Shown here: positions 50,625-58,813 of the stretch, piece by piece
Layout: the number at the start of each line of letters is the position of its first letter
How positions within the stretch are numbered: the stretch's first letter is position 1
Assembly (NCBI GenBank): GCA_041667545.1
Contig: JBAYES010000002.1
Location: 1-64,000, forward strand
Reading direction: 5' to 3'
Source: SLID01 sp041667545
GTDB taxonomy: Bacteria > Omnitrophota > Gorgyraeia > Tantalellales > Tantalellaceae
DNA length: 64,000 nt
Made by a program: the position numbers and the translations under genes
Notes under the pieces: generated by a model
Told to the model about the DNA's origin: nothing
Databases searched by the model: none
What the model saw: only the letters and a program-made list of their open reading frames with translations

Positions 50625-51962
50625 ATGAGTTATGTGAAGAGTGTTTTAGATGAAGTGGCAAAGAGGAATCCCGGAGAACCTGAATTTCTCCAAGCGGTCA
50701 AAGAGGTACTGGATTCTCTTGAAGTAGTTGTGGAAAAACGAAAAGTATACAAGGATGCGAGAATACTTGAGAGAATAGTTGAGCCGGAAAGACAGATAAT
50801 TTTCCGCGTTCCATGGCAGGACGATGCCGGAAATTTCCATGTTAACCGAGGCATAAGGATAGAGTACAACAGCGCTCTCGGCCCTTACAAAGGGGGGTTA
50901 CGGTTTCATCCCACAGTAAACCTGAGCATACTTAAGTTTTTGGGTTTCGAGCAGATATTCAAGAACTCTCTTACTACTTTGCCTATGGGAGGCGGAAAAG
51001 GCGGATCGGATTTCGATCCTAAAGGAAAGTCAGACGGTGAGGTGATGAGGTTCTGCCAGTCTTTCATGCTGGAGCTCCAAAGGCATATAGGTCCGGATAC
51101 CGATGTTCCCGCCGGAGACATAGGCGTTGGCGGACGTGAAATTGGTTATATGTTCGGGCAGTACAGGCGCATACGCAACGAGTTTACCGGGGTTCTTACA
51201 GGTAAGGGGCTTAAGTGGGGAGGGTCTCTTATAAGGCCGGAAGCTACGGGATACGGCGCTGTGTATTTTGCCGAAGAAATGCTTAAGACACGCGGCGAGA
51301 CCTTTAAGGGGAAAACAGTGTTGGTATCAGGTTCGGGTAATGTGGCCCAGTATACTGTGCAGAAAGTGAACCAGCTTGGGGGCAAGGTTGTTTCCCTGTC
51401 CGATTCGGCCGGAACGATCTATGACAAAGACGGCATAAACAGCGAAAAGCTGGCGTTTGTCATGGAACTTAAGAATGTCAAAAGAGGGCGTATTAAAGAA
51501 TATGCCGATAAATTCAAATGTGACTATAAATCCGGAGAGACGCCCTGGTCCATTAAATGCGATTGCGCTTTTCCGAGCGCTACACAGAATGAAATAAACG
51601 CGAAAGATGCCGCCGAACTCGTGAAGAACGGCTGCTCGCTTATAAGCGAGGGAGCCAACATGCCTTCAACGCCCGAGGCTGTAGATATCTTCCTGGAGAA
51701 GAAAATACTTTACGGGCCCGGCAAGGCGGCTAATGCCGGCGGGGTGGCTACTTCGGGGCTTGAAATGTCCCAGAATTCCCAACGGCTTTCGTGGTCAAGA
51801 GAAGAAGTGGATAAAAAGCTTAACCAGATAATGGTGGCTATACACAAACAGTGCACTGACGCGGCCAAGGAATACGGACAGCCGGGGAATTACGTTGTGG
51901 GAGCCAATATAGCCGGCTTCGTAAAAGTAGCCGACGCCATGCTGGATCAGGGGCTTATATAG
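50625..51962 (+). CDS. gdhA: Glutamate dehydrogenase (NADP-type)
   Basis: 445 residues. Catalytic Lys in LPMGGGKGGSDFDPKG; NAD(P)-binding VLVSGSGNVAQYTVQ. Length and sequence fit the hexameric NADP-specific class I enzyme that makes glutamate from 2-oxoglutarate and ammonium. Being 17 bp after nfnB it is co-transcribed with its NADPH supply. RBS ACCGGAGG. A long perfect hairpin follows the stop. Confidence 0.95.
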   Translation: MSYVKSVLDEVAKRNPGEPEFLQAVKEVLDSLEVVVEKRKVYKDARILERIVEPERQIIFRVPWQDDAGNFHVNRGIRIEYNSALGPYKGGLRFHPTVNLSILKFLGFEQIFKNSLTTLPMGGGKGGSDFDPKGKSDGEVMRFCQSFMLELQRHIGPDTDVPAGDIGVGGREIGYMFGQYRRIRNEFTGVLTGKGLKWGGSLIRPEATGYGAVYFAEEMLKTRGETFKGKTVLVSGSGNVAQYTVQKVNQLGGKVVSLSDSAGTIYDKDGINSEKLAFVMELKNVKRGRIKEYADKFKCDYKSGETPWSIKCDCAFPSATQNEINAKDAAELVKNGCSLISEGANMPSTPEAVDIFLEKKILYGPGKAANAGGVATSGLEMSQNSQRLSWSREEVDKKLNQIMVAIHKQCTDAAKEYGQPGNYVVGANIAGFVKVADAMLDQGLI

Positions 51963-51986
51963 TCTGACCGTACAATAGACGAGTAA

Positions 51987-52038
51987 CCGGCGCGAATACC
52001 GATACAATGGTTTTGAAAACATGCGGTATTCGCGCCGG
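51987..52038 (+). terminator. Terminator-like hairpin after gdhA
   Basis: CCGGCGCGAATACCG (51987-52001) pairs perfectly with CGGTATTCGCGCCGG (52024-52038), 15 bp, followed by GTTTC only. A stable 3' end for the nfnAB-gdhA transcript; the short T-run leaves true termination uncertain. Confidence 0.65.
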
Positions 52039-52079
52039 GTTTCATGAAATAAGTTTAGCTTTGTATTTACACATCCCGA

Positions 52080-52108
52080 TTGACAGGCTGCTTGCCATGT
52101 GGTGTAAT
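52080..52108 (+). promoter_or_regulatory. Promoter of the thiamine operon
   Basis: TTGACA (52080-52085), 17-bp spacer, TGTAAT (52103-52108), directly before the riboswitch. Confidence 0.65.
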
Positions 52109-52114
52109 GTAAAC

Positions 52115-52262
52115 GTACATCCGGGGAGGGCGTAGGACGCTCTGAGAGTTCCGCCGGCAAGCGGATTACCCGTATGACCTGAACTGTCCCGATGTTCCGG
52201 GGCAGGCCGAGACGACTGTAAGTACGTTTCGGACTGGGTAATGCCAGCGTAGGGAGAGTGGG
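52115..52262 (+). ncRNA. TPP riboswitch (THI box)
   Basis: Conserved pieces in order: TCTGAGAGTTCC (from 52141), ATTACCCGTATGACCTGAAC, and GGGTAATGCCAGCGTAGGGA (52236-52255). An extended P3-side hairpin of about 45 nt lies between the last two, longer than in many bacterial examples. It precedes thiE-thiS and is followed by an intrinsic terminator, so thiamine pyrophosphate should stop transcription of the operon. Confidence 0.93.
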
Positions 52263-52272
52263 AAAAACTTTT

Positions 52273-52302
52273 AAAACCTCATGCGCTTGCATGAGGTTTT
52301 TT
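52273..52302 (+). terminator. Riboswitch expression-platform terminator
   Basis: AAAACCTCATGC and GCATGAGGTTTT around GCTT, then TTG. The stem follows the THI box by 10 nt. Confidence 0.85.
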
Positions 52303-52321
52303 GTTGGAACGGCGGACGCGG

Positions 52322-52366
52322 GGACAAGATCTCAACATTCGCCTTGGGAACGTTAAGATCTTGTCC
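52322..52366. repeat. Hairpin between riboswitch and thiE
   Basis: GGACAAGATCT (52322-52332) with AGATCTTGTCC (52356-52366), and an inner AAC/GTT pair. No T-run follows. It lies in the untranslated leader about 40 bp before the start; function unknown. Confidence 0.5.
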
Positions 52367-52406
52367 TGAAGATGCGGGTGAAGCAAGAAATATGTAATAT
52401 CCGCGT

Positions 52407-53273
52407 ATGAGGTGTGAGTTGAAGAGGAAAGTATTTAAAGAAAATAGTCTGTATCTTGTTACGGGAGAGGAGTGTTCGGCAGGGAGGACGACTTTGGAGG
52501 TTGTCGGGGCGGCTATACGCGGCGGGGTCGACGTTGTTCAGATGAGGGAGAAGCATCTTTCGCCGAAAGAACTAAGGGAACTTGGTACGCGTCTTTCTGA
52601 GTTATGCGCGAAGAACGATGTTATGTTCATAGTAAATGACGATCCCTGTATAGCGAAAGAAGTGGGCGCGGATGGCGTGCATCTGGGGCAGGAAGATATT
52701 AAGAACTGGAGCCTGTCCTCGGCGCGGGAATTTGTTGGGCAGGACGGTATTATAGGCATTTCCACGCATTCTGTAGAGGAAGCCGCCGCCGCGTCTTCGG
52801 GCGACTCGGATTATATAGCTTTCGGGCCGGTGTTTCCCACAAAGACAAAAGATTATTTCATAGGTACGCGCGGTATTCCCGAGGTATTACGCATAAGCAG
52901 TAAGCCGGTTGTCTTTATCGGAGGCATATGTTCGGACAATATTGACGAGCTTTTTTCTCTGGGCGCCCGGAATATAGCCATGATAAGGCACATAACAGCC
53001 GCACCCGACATTGAATCAAGAGTAAGAGGGATAAAGCAGCGAATGATCTTGTCGGGCGGGACGAAAGCGCGGGCAAATGTGAGTATAAACGGAAAAACCG
53101 AGATCCTCGAGGGAAGGATAAGCATAGAAAAATTTATCGGAATAAAAGGGCTTATCCCAGAGCATGTAGTTATTGAACATAACAGCGCGATAGTCCCGAG
53201 AGAAAAATGGAATGAAGTTTTTTTGTCAGGCGGGGATAATGTTGAAATAGTCAGTTTTGTAGGCGGAGGTTAA
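52407..53273 (+). CDS. thiE: Thiamine phosphate synthase fused to sulfur carrier ThiS
   Basis: 288 residues. Residues about 13-205 are ThiE (YLVTGEECSAGRT, VDVVQMREKHLS, FGPVFPTKTKD, VFIGGICSDNIDEL). Residues about 222-288 are ThiS (NVSINGKTEILEGRISIEKF), ending in the free di-glycine FVGGG that is thiocarboxylated by ThiF. ThiE joins the thiazole and pyrimidine; ThiS carries sulfur into the thiazole. The first codons are uncertain: ATG at 52407 has no clear RBS, while an in-frame TTG at 52419 follows GAGGTGTGAG. It is the first gene of the thi operon. Confidence 0.9.
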   Translation: MRCELKRKVFKENSLYLVTGEECSAGRTTLEVVGAAIRGGVDVVQMREKHLSPKELRELGTRLSELCAKNDVMFIVNDDPCIAKEVGADGVHLGQEDIKNWSLSSAREFVGQDGIIGISTHSVEEAAAASSGDSDYIAFGPVFPTKTKDYFIGTRGIPEVLRISSKPVVFIGGICSDNIDELFSLGARNIAMIRHITAAPDIESRVRGIKQRMILSGGTKARANVSINGKTEILEGRISIEKFIGIKGLIPEHVVIEHNSAIVPREKWNEVFLSGGDNVEIVSFVGGG

Positions 53274-53274
53274 A

Positions 53275-54063
53275 GTGGAAGATATTCTTGAAATAGGCGG
53301 CGCCAGGCTTGAAAGCAGGTTCTTTCTTGGTACGGGAAAATTCCCGAGAAAGTCAATGGTACGCGAGGTCATAGACCGGTCCGGCGCCCAGGTAGTGACC
53401 GTGGCTTTGCGGAGAGTTGACATCGGGTCCGAGGATGAGAACATATTGGACTATATACCCGAAAACCGCGTGATAATGGCTAATACTTCAGGTGCAAGAA
53501 CAGCTGAAGAGGCCATAAGGATAGCGCGTCTTGCCAGGGCTTCAGGATGCGGCAACTGGATAAAGATAGAGGTCATCCCGGATAACAAATACCTGCTTCC
53601 AGATAATTCCGAAACTCTTAAGGCCACAGAAGCGCTTGTGAAAGAAGGATTCACGGTACTGCCGTACATGAACCCTGACCTTATTTATGCTGTTAAAATG
53701 GCCAAAGCCGGAGCCGCGGCGGTCATGCCTTTAGGGGCTCTTATCGGAAGTAACAGGGGGTTCAGGACGCAGGAAATAGTAAGAGTGATGATAAAGGAAC
53801 TGGAAGTCCCCGTGATAGTAGATGCCGGAATAGGGCGGCCATCCGACGCGGCAAAATGCATGGAACTTGGAGCCGGCGCGGTTCTTGTGAATACGGCGCT
53901 TGTAACATCGCAAGATCCGGTAGTTATGGCCGAAGCTTTCGCTCTGGCAGTAAGAGCAGGGAGGCTTTCATATCTTTCAGGACGGCCTGAAGCGGTGTAT
54001 ACGGCCTCCGCGTCCTCTCCGTTCACGGGCCTTCTCAGAAAAATAGCCAATGAAGAAAAGTGA
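53275..54063 (+). CDS. thiG: Thiazole synthase
   Basis: 262 residues. The Schiff-base lysine is in NWIKIEVIPDN and the phosphate-binding strands in VMPLGALIGSNRG and VDAGIGRPSDA. It assembles the thiazole ring from DXP, ThiS thiocarboxylate and dehydroglycine. GTG start one base after the thiE-thiS stop, so sulfur donor and enzyme are translated together. Overlaps thiH by 14 bp. Confidence 0.95.
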   Translation: MEDILEIGGARLESRFFLGTGKFPRKSMVREVIDRSGAQVVTVALRRVDIGSEDENILDYIPENRVIMANTSGARTAEEAIRIARLARASGCGNWIKIEVIPDNKYLLPDNSETLKATEALVKEGFTVLPYMNPDLIYAVKMAKAGAAAVMPLGALIGSNRGFRTQEIVRVMIKELEVPVIVDAGIGRPSDAAKCMELGAGAVLVNTALVTSQDPVVMAEAFALAVRAGRLSYLSGRPEAVYTASASSPFTGLLRKIANEEK

Positions 54064-55165
54064 AACCTTTTATCAGTTCTTAGCAAAGCATAAGCATAGT
54101 TTTTTCGCTCCGCCGCGAGAGGGAGACTTTGACGGGGCCGCGGTTTCCGCCGTTATGTCGGAAGACATTGATCTCGGGGGATTTTGGGCTCTCGTCAATT
54201 CCACCTCAGATGATGTTGTGGAAAAAGCGGCTTTAAGGGCACATGAACTTACCATACGGAATTTCGGCAGAGTTATCCATTTATATACCCCTATGTATCT
54301 TTCAAATTTCTGTGATAATGAATGTGTATATTGCGGGTTCAAAAAAGGTAATACTATCCAAAGAAAAACTCTCACTATGGATGAAGTGAGGCGTGAGTCT
54401 GAATACATATATTCCAAGGGATTCAGAAACATACTGATATTGACTGGCGGGGCAAGAGGCGCGGCTCCCATAGATTACATAAAGTCCTGTGTGAAGATCC
54501 TCAGGGAGAGGTTCAGCTCTATTTCTATTGAGGTATACGAGCTTACTACGGACGAGTATCGCGAACTTATAGACGAAGGGGTCGATGGGCTTGTTATATA
54601 TCAGGAGGTTTATGATGAGGATATATACCGGAAGGTCCATCTTTCGGGAGCCAAGCAGAATTATGAGTTCAGGCTATCCGCTCCCGAAAGAGCTCTTTCC
54701 GCGGGAATGCGGACAGTCAGCATAGGGGCATTGCTTGGTTTGGGAGAGTGGAAAAGCGAGGGTTTTTTTACGGCCCTTCATGCTTCTTATCTTGAGAAAA
54801 TGTTCCCTTCCGCGGAAATAAGTATTTCAGTTCCCAGGATAAGACCGCAGGTTTCTTCCTTTAAACCGTATTCGGAAGTGTCAGACAAAGATCTTGTAAG
54901 GATAGTAACATCTTTAAGGGTATTCCTGCCCAGGGTAGGGATAACGCTTTCTACGCGTGAGAGGGCGTATCTCAGGGATATTCTTCTTTCTGTAGGCGTA
55001 ACGCGAATGTCCGCCGGATCGACTACGTGCGTGGGAGGGCATACGGTTAAAAAAGAGGAATGCCGGGCGGAACAATTTGAGATATCGGACATAAGAGACC
55101 TTAATGAGATAAAGGACATGCTTAGAAATAAGGGGTATCAGCCCGTTCTCAAGGATTGGACATAG
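54050..55165 (+). CDS. thiH: 2-iminoacetate synthase ThiH (radical SAM)
   Basis: 371 residues with radical SAM motif CDNECVYCGF and the ThiH-typical RNFGRVIHLYTPMYLSN. It lacks the HydG C-terminal CX2CX22C. It cleaves tyrosine to give dehydroglycine for ThiG, the oxygen-sensitive route expected in an anaerobe, rather than the ThiO route. Confidence 0.94.
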   Translation: MKKSETFYQFLAKHKHSFFAPPREGDFDGAAVSAVMSEDIDLGGFWALVNSTSDDVVEKAALRAHELTIRNFGRVIHLYTPMYLSNFCDNECVYCGFKKGNTIQRKTLTMDEVRRESEYIYSKGFRNILILTGGARGAAPIDYIKSCVKILRERFSSISIEVYELTTDEYRELIDEGVDGLVIYQEVYDEDIYRKVHLSGAKQNYEFRLSAPERALSAGMRTVSIGALLGLGEWKSEGFFTALHASYLEKMFPSAEISISVPRIRPQVSSFKPYSEVSDKDLVRIVTSLRVFLPRVGITLSTRERAYLRDILLSVGVTRMSAGSTTCVGGHTVKKEECRAEQFEISDIRDLNEIKDMLRNKGYQPVLKDWT

Positions 55166-55190
55166 TTCTCGGTAATAAAATCGGAGTAAT

Positions 55191-55811
55191 ATGAATTTAT
55201 TCGAGATGGAACTGGAAATAAAATTCGGCAAGACATATCTTGAGAAACTTTGCGGTGTAAAGGTCGGTATCGCCGGCGCCGGTGGATTGGGGTCTAACTG
55301 CGCCGCGAATCTTGTAAGATGCGGTTTTAAGAGATTTGTAATAGCGGATTTCGATGTCGTGGAGTTCTCAAATATGAACAGGCAGTTCTATTTTTATGAT
55401 CAGGCCGGCCAAAAAAAAGTGGAAGCGCTTAAAACCAACCTTCTTAAGATAAATCCTGATCTTGAAATAGATGTTCTGCATACATTAATCACCGGCGAAA
55501 ATGTCCGAGAGATATTTTTGGAATGTGAAGTGGTGGTAGAGGCTTTTGATAAAGCGGGATCTAAAAAAATGATAGTCGAGGCCTTCATGGGACGGGAAAA
55601 ATTTGTTGTTTCGGCATCGGGCCTTGGCGGGATAGGCAGGACCGACGAGATAAGGAGCCGGAGGGTGGGGAATAACCTGGTTATTGTAGGGGACCTTGTT
55701 TCGGATTCCGCGAACAGTCTTCCGGTATCTCCCAGAGTGAACATCGCCGCCGCGAAACAGGCGGATGCGGTGCTCGAATACGTTCTTGCCCGGCCCGATG
55801 CGAAGGCCTGA
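55191..55811 (+). CDS. thiF: ThiF-type adenylyltransferase for ThiS
   Basis: 206 residues of the short E1-like type. VGIAGAGGLGSNCAANLVRCG is the ATP-binding glycine-rich loop, followed by MNRQFYFYDQAG. It adenylates the C-terminal glycine of ThiS. The Cys pair used for zinc in longer ThiF/MoeB is not obvious. Linkage to thiS-thiG-thiH gives the specific name. Confidence 0.92.
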   Translation: MNLFEMELEIKFGKTYLEKLCGVKVGIAGAGGLGSNCAANLVRCGFKRFVIADFDVVEFSNMNRQFYFYDQAGQKKVEALKTNLLKINPDLEIDVLHTLITGENVREIFLECEVVVEAFDKAGSKKMIVEAFMGREKFVVSASGLGGIGRTDEIRSRRVGNNLVIVGDLVSDSANSLPVSPRVNIAAAKQADAVLEYVLARPDAKA

Positions 55812-55832
55812 AAGTGACAGGGGAGTTTATTT

Positions 55833-56828
55833 ATGAAAGCCATATGTTCCTTTTCCGGAGGGCTCGACAGCATGCTCGCAGCGAAGATCATCCTTAATGA
55901 AGGCATTGAAGTGGAGGGGGTATACTTCAGGACCGGGTTCGGAGGATGCGGAGAAAAGGAAAGCGCTCTTCCAGTAAAGAAAAGGGCGGAAAGTATAGGC
56001 ATTAAACTTACCGTGGCGGATGTCGGGCAGGACCTTCTTAAAATAATCAGATCTCCCCGTTTCGGGTTCGGCAGGAACATGAACCCCTGCATGGACTGCC
56101 ATGCTTTATTTTTTAAAAAGTGCGCGGAATATATGAAAAAGCTCGGCGGGTCCTTTGTAATTACGGGCGAGGTACTGGGAGAAAGGCCGATGTCTCAGCG
56201 TAAACGGGCCATGCGTGAAATAGATGAGTTCACGGGGCTCGGAGGGCTTGTCTTAAGGCCTCTTTCCGCGAAGCTTCTGGAAGAGACCGTTCCCGAAAAA
56301 AAGAAATGGGTAAAAAGAGAAAAACTTTTCGGGATAAGCGGCCGGTCCCGTAAGCCCCAGAGGATGCTTGCCGAAAAGCTTGGGATAGGATCCTATCCCA
56401 ATTCCGCCGGTGGATGCCTGCTTACTCAAAAAGATTTCTCCAGAAAGCTTAAGGACCTTATGGAGAATAAAACCAAAATAACGGTCGGGGATATATCCGC
56501 GTTAAGATCGGGGCGTCATTTCAGGCTGTCCGGCGGAGCCAAGTTCGTCGCGGGCCGTGACAAAAAAGAGAATTCAAACATCCTTGAAAACGCCTCTAAA
56601 GGCGACGTGTGTTTTATGACCGTTGATATCCCCGGACCCGCCGGTGTCCTTTCGGGCAAGGCGGGGAAAAGCGATAAGAAAGCGGCGGCGGATATAATCG
56701 CGGCATATAGTGACGCATACGAAGGCGATATAGTAAAAATGCGGGAAAGAAAAGGGGGTCGCGGAGCCTGGCGGGAGTTACATGTCGAAGCCGGTCCGAA
56801 AAGAAAAGTCAGGCAGTTCCTGGTTTGA
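55833..56828 (+). CDS. PP-loop ATPase, ThiI/MnmA-like
   Basis: 331 residues. ICSFSGGLDSMLAAKI is a PP-loop (SGGLDS). NPCMDCHALFFKKC contains the CxxC typical of tRNA-thiolating enzymes of the MnmA-like type, and a further Cys lies in NSAGGCLLT. The C-terminal 130 residues (ALRSGRHFRLSGGAKFVAGRDKKENSNIL) resemble the NFACT-R/DUF814 RNA-binding segment. It probably adenylates tRNA for sulfur transfer. Its place at the end of the thi operon suggests shared use of sulfur, but a direct thiamine role is not shown. Confidence 0.75.
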   Translation: MKAICSFSGGLDSMLAAKIILNEGIEVEGVYFRTGFGGCGEKESALPVKKRAESIGIKLTVADVGQDLLKIIRSPRFGFGRNMNPCMDCHALFFKKCAEYMKKLGGSFVITGEVLGERPMSQRKRAMREIDEFTGLGGLVLRPLSAKLLEETVPEKKKWVKREKLFGISGRSRKPQRMLAEKLGIGSYPNSAGGCLLTQKDFSRKLKDLMENKTKITVGDISALRSGRHFRLSGGAKFVAGRDKKENSNILENASKGDVCFMTVDIPGPAGVLSGKAGKSDKKAAADIIAAYSDAYEGDIVKMRERKGGRGAWRELHVEAGPKRKVRQFLV

Positions 56829-56829
56829 G

Positions 56830-57190
56830 GGGGGGGGAATAAGTACTTACTCCCAGCAGGAGGGCTTGTGTATTTTTTCGCTGGTTTTACCCTGGATTTT
56901 GCAGAGGCAAAATCCACCCGAAGGGCCGTGAAACGGGGGATCCCAAAATTTTTCAAAATTTTGGGGAACATACCTCTGGCATCGGACGGGGACACAAAAG
57001 TTGGCTCTAAGGCAGTTGATATATGCGGACGAGCGAGCGGGCATGGTCCCCTATGGCACGGGCCATAGGGGGAGCGAGCGAGTCCGTCGAGCGCAAGCGT
57101 CCCTCGCAGGGAATATCGGACCCTTGCGCTCAGGGGTGCTTTTTGTGTGGATAAAGTCTTTATTTTTGGAAGTCATTAAGCTATTTGTTG
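56830..57190. repeat. Non-coding stretch with three hairpins and GC-rich repeat copy 1
   Basis: No gene. Hairpins: GGATTTTGC/GCAAAATCC (56894-56902, 56907-56915), CCCAAAATTTT/AAAATTTTGGG (56942-56965) and CCCCTATGGC/GCCATAGGGG (57048-57071). The segment 57027-57112 (GGACGAGCGAGCGGGCATGG, then GAGCGAGCGAGTCCGTCGAG and GCGTCCCTCGCAGGGA) recurs at 58554-58690 on the other side of hydE. Confidence 0.75.
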
Positions 57191-57211
57191 TTGGAGAGGA
57201 ATAGATCAAAG

Positions 57212-58273
57212 ATGGATATTGAGCGTATTTTTGACAAAATAGACAAAGATTCCGGGCTTACGGCCGGCGAGGTGGAGTTTCTGCTTACGGCCGACGGAGA
57301 TGAAGTTGAAGCGCTTTACGGTAAAGCCGACAGTGTGCGGCGGGATAACATGGGAGATGATGTATATCTCAGAGGAATAGTGGAGTTCTCTAATTTCTGC
57401 GTTAAAAATTGTTTCTATTGCGGGATATATTCCTCTAATAAGAAGGTTAAGAGATATCGCATTCCGGATGAAGAGATACTGGATGTCTGCCGTGAGATGG
57501 AAAAAAGAGGCCAGACCACGGTTGTTCTGCAGTCGGGAGAAGACCCCTTCTACACGAAAGAAAAAATGGGAAAACTGATACGGACTATAAAAAGTGAAAC
57601 AACTCTTGCCGTTACGCTGTCCGTGGGAGAAAGGGACAGAGAAACGTACGGTTACTGGAAAGATAGCGGTATGGATAGATACCTTTTACGGTTCGAGACA
57701 TCGGACGAGACATTGTTCAAGGCCTGTCACCCCGATGCCGATCTTGCCGGGAGGTTAACATGTCTCAAAGATCTCAAAGAACTTGGAGTTCAGACAGGTT
57801 CGGGTTTTCTTATAGGCCTGCCTGATGCGACCATCGCGCAGCTTGCCCGCGATATCCTTTTTTGCACGGAACTTGAGCTCGACATGATCGGCGTCGGGCC
57901 ATTCATCCCTCATGGGGATACAAGATTTAATTCTCTTCACAACACTTTCGGTAAAGATATATTTTTCAAGACGGTCGCGATACTGCGGCTTTTGAATAAA
58001 ACGGCTCATATTCCGGCGACAACGGCTTTTGACGCAGTGGATCCCGAAGGAAGGAACCTTCTTCTTTTAAGGGGATGTAATGTTTTTATGCCGAACTCAA
58101 CACCGGTAAAATACAGGGAACATTACCTGCTTTATCCGGGTAAACCTTGTGTCGACGAGAGCGCCGAAGACTGTTCCGCCTGTGTTCTTGGAAGGATATC
58201 CGCGCTCGGTAGAAAGATAGGCAAAGGCCCGGGCCATTCGATCCGCGCCGGTCACAGTTCGTCTCTCGAATAG
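57212..58273 (+). CDS. hydE: [FeFe]-hydrogenase maturase HydE (radical SAM)
   Basis: 353 residues. Radical SAM motif FCVKNCFYCGIYS. The C-terminal CVDESAEDCSAC is the CX7CX2C second-cluster motif seen in Thermotoga HydE. It acts in building the bridging ligand of the H-cluster. ATG at 57212 is preferred because the conserved sequence starts there; GGAGAGG lies a little far upstream. It is separated from hydG by 38 kb and sits between two copies of a GC-rich repeat, so it may have moved. Confidence 0.93.
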   Translation: MDIERIFDKIDKDSGLTAGEVEFLLTADGDEVEALYGKADSVRRDNMGDDVYLRGIVEFSNFCVKNCFYCGIYSSNKKVKRYRIPDEEILDVCREMEKRGQTTVVLQSGEDPFYTKEKMGKLIRTIKSETTLAVTLSVGERDRETYGYWKDSGMDRYLLRFETSDETLFKACHPDADLAGRLTCLKDLKELGVQTGSGFLIGLPDATIAQLARDILFCTELELDMIGVGPFIPHGDTRFNSLHNTFGKDIFFKTVAILRLLNKTAHIPATTAFDAVDPEGRNLLLLRGCNVFMPNSTPVKYREHYLLYPGKPCVDESAEDCSACVLGRISALGRKIGKGPGHSIRAGHSSSLE

Positions 58274-58305
58274 ACAGGGTACTTAATATTCCAGGTGCCG
58301 CTATT

Positions 58306-58709
58306 CGCCGCAAGGACCTGGGCTTCCCTGCGAAACGACACGATGGGTCTGATATGTCCCTTCCGGGGACGTTCGCCCGGCTCCAGCGGCCGGGCTCACT
58401 CCACGTTGAGCTGTTTTACCCCTCGCTCTTTCTCTGTAAGCTTGCTAAAGGTTCGCTCGGGGACCGATCTAAAACAAGCTCACCGAGGCCCCGTCCGGGA
58501 CATATCAGCCCCATCGTTCGCCGCAAGGGCCTGGGATTCCCGGAGAGGGCGTTGGACGAGCGAGCGGGCATGGTCCACGCTGTGTCCTGAGCGAAACCGA
58601 GCGAAGGGAGGGCACGGGCCCTCGTGGGAGCGAGCGAGTCCGTCGAGCGCAGATTTTCTCGCTGGGAAAATCAAGCGTCCCTCGCAGGGAAGCCCAGGTC
58701 CTTGCGGCG
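58306..58709. repeat. Composite inverted-repeat element downstream of hydE
   Basis: CGCCGCAAGGACCTGGGCTT and eight further bases (58306-58333) recur as a perfect 28-bp inverse at 58682-58709. A nested inverse pair begins ATGGGTCTGATATGTCCC (from 58343) and ends GGGACATATCAG/CCCCAT (to about 58513), and a third, imperfect copy of the outer repeat lies at about 58508-58537. The second copy of the GC-rich repeat (58554-58690) is inside. No transposase; apparent open frames here are read through repeats. Confidence 0.8.
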
Positions 58710-58725
58710 GGGTGGGTTACAAAAA

Positions 58726-58754
58726 TTTGTTCGTAGGGATGTTTGTGTTATAAT
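58726..58754 (+). promoter_or_regulatory. Promoter of nifS-nifU
   Basis: TTTGTT (58726-58731), 17-bp spacer, TATAAT (58749-58754), 59 bp before nifS. The -10 is perfect, the -35 weak, which would suit an activator. Confidence 0.5.
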
Positions 58755-58813
58755 GTTTTTAGGGGAAAGTGAATTTTAGGGTCACTGTTCCGGAAATGAA
58801 AGGTCGTTAGAAT

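Noticed and set aside
54050..55165. Second HydG
   Set aside because: The C-terminal CX2CX22C motif is missing and the gene is embedded in the thi operon, so it is ThiH.
58295..58753. 152-codon and overlapping ORFs downstream of hydE
   Set aside because: They are read through inverted repeats on both strands, with Ser/Arg/Pro-rich composition and no recognisable domain.
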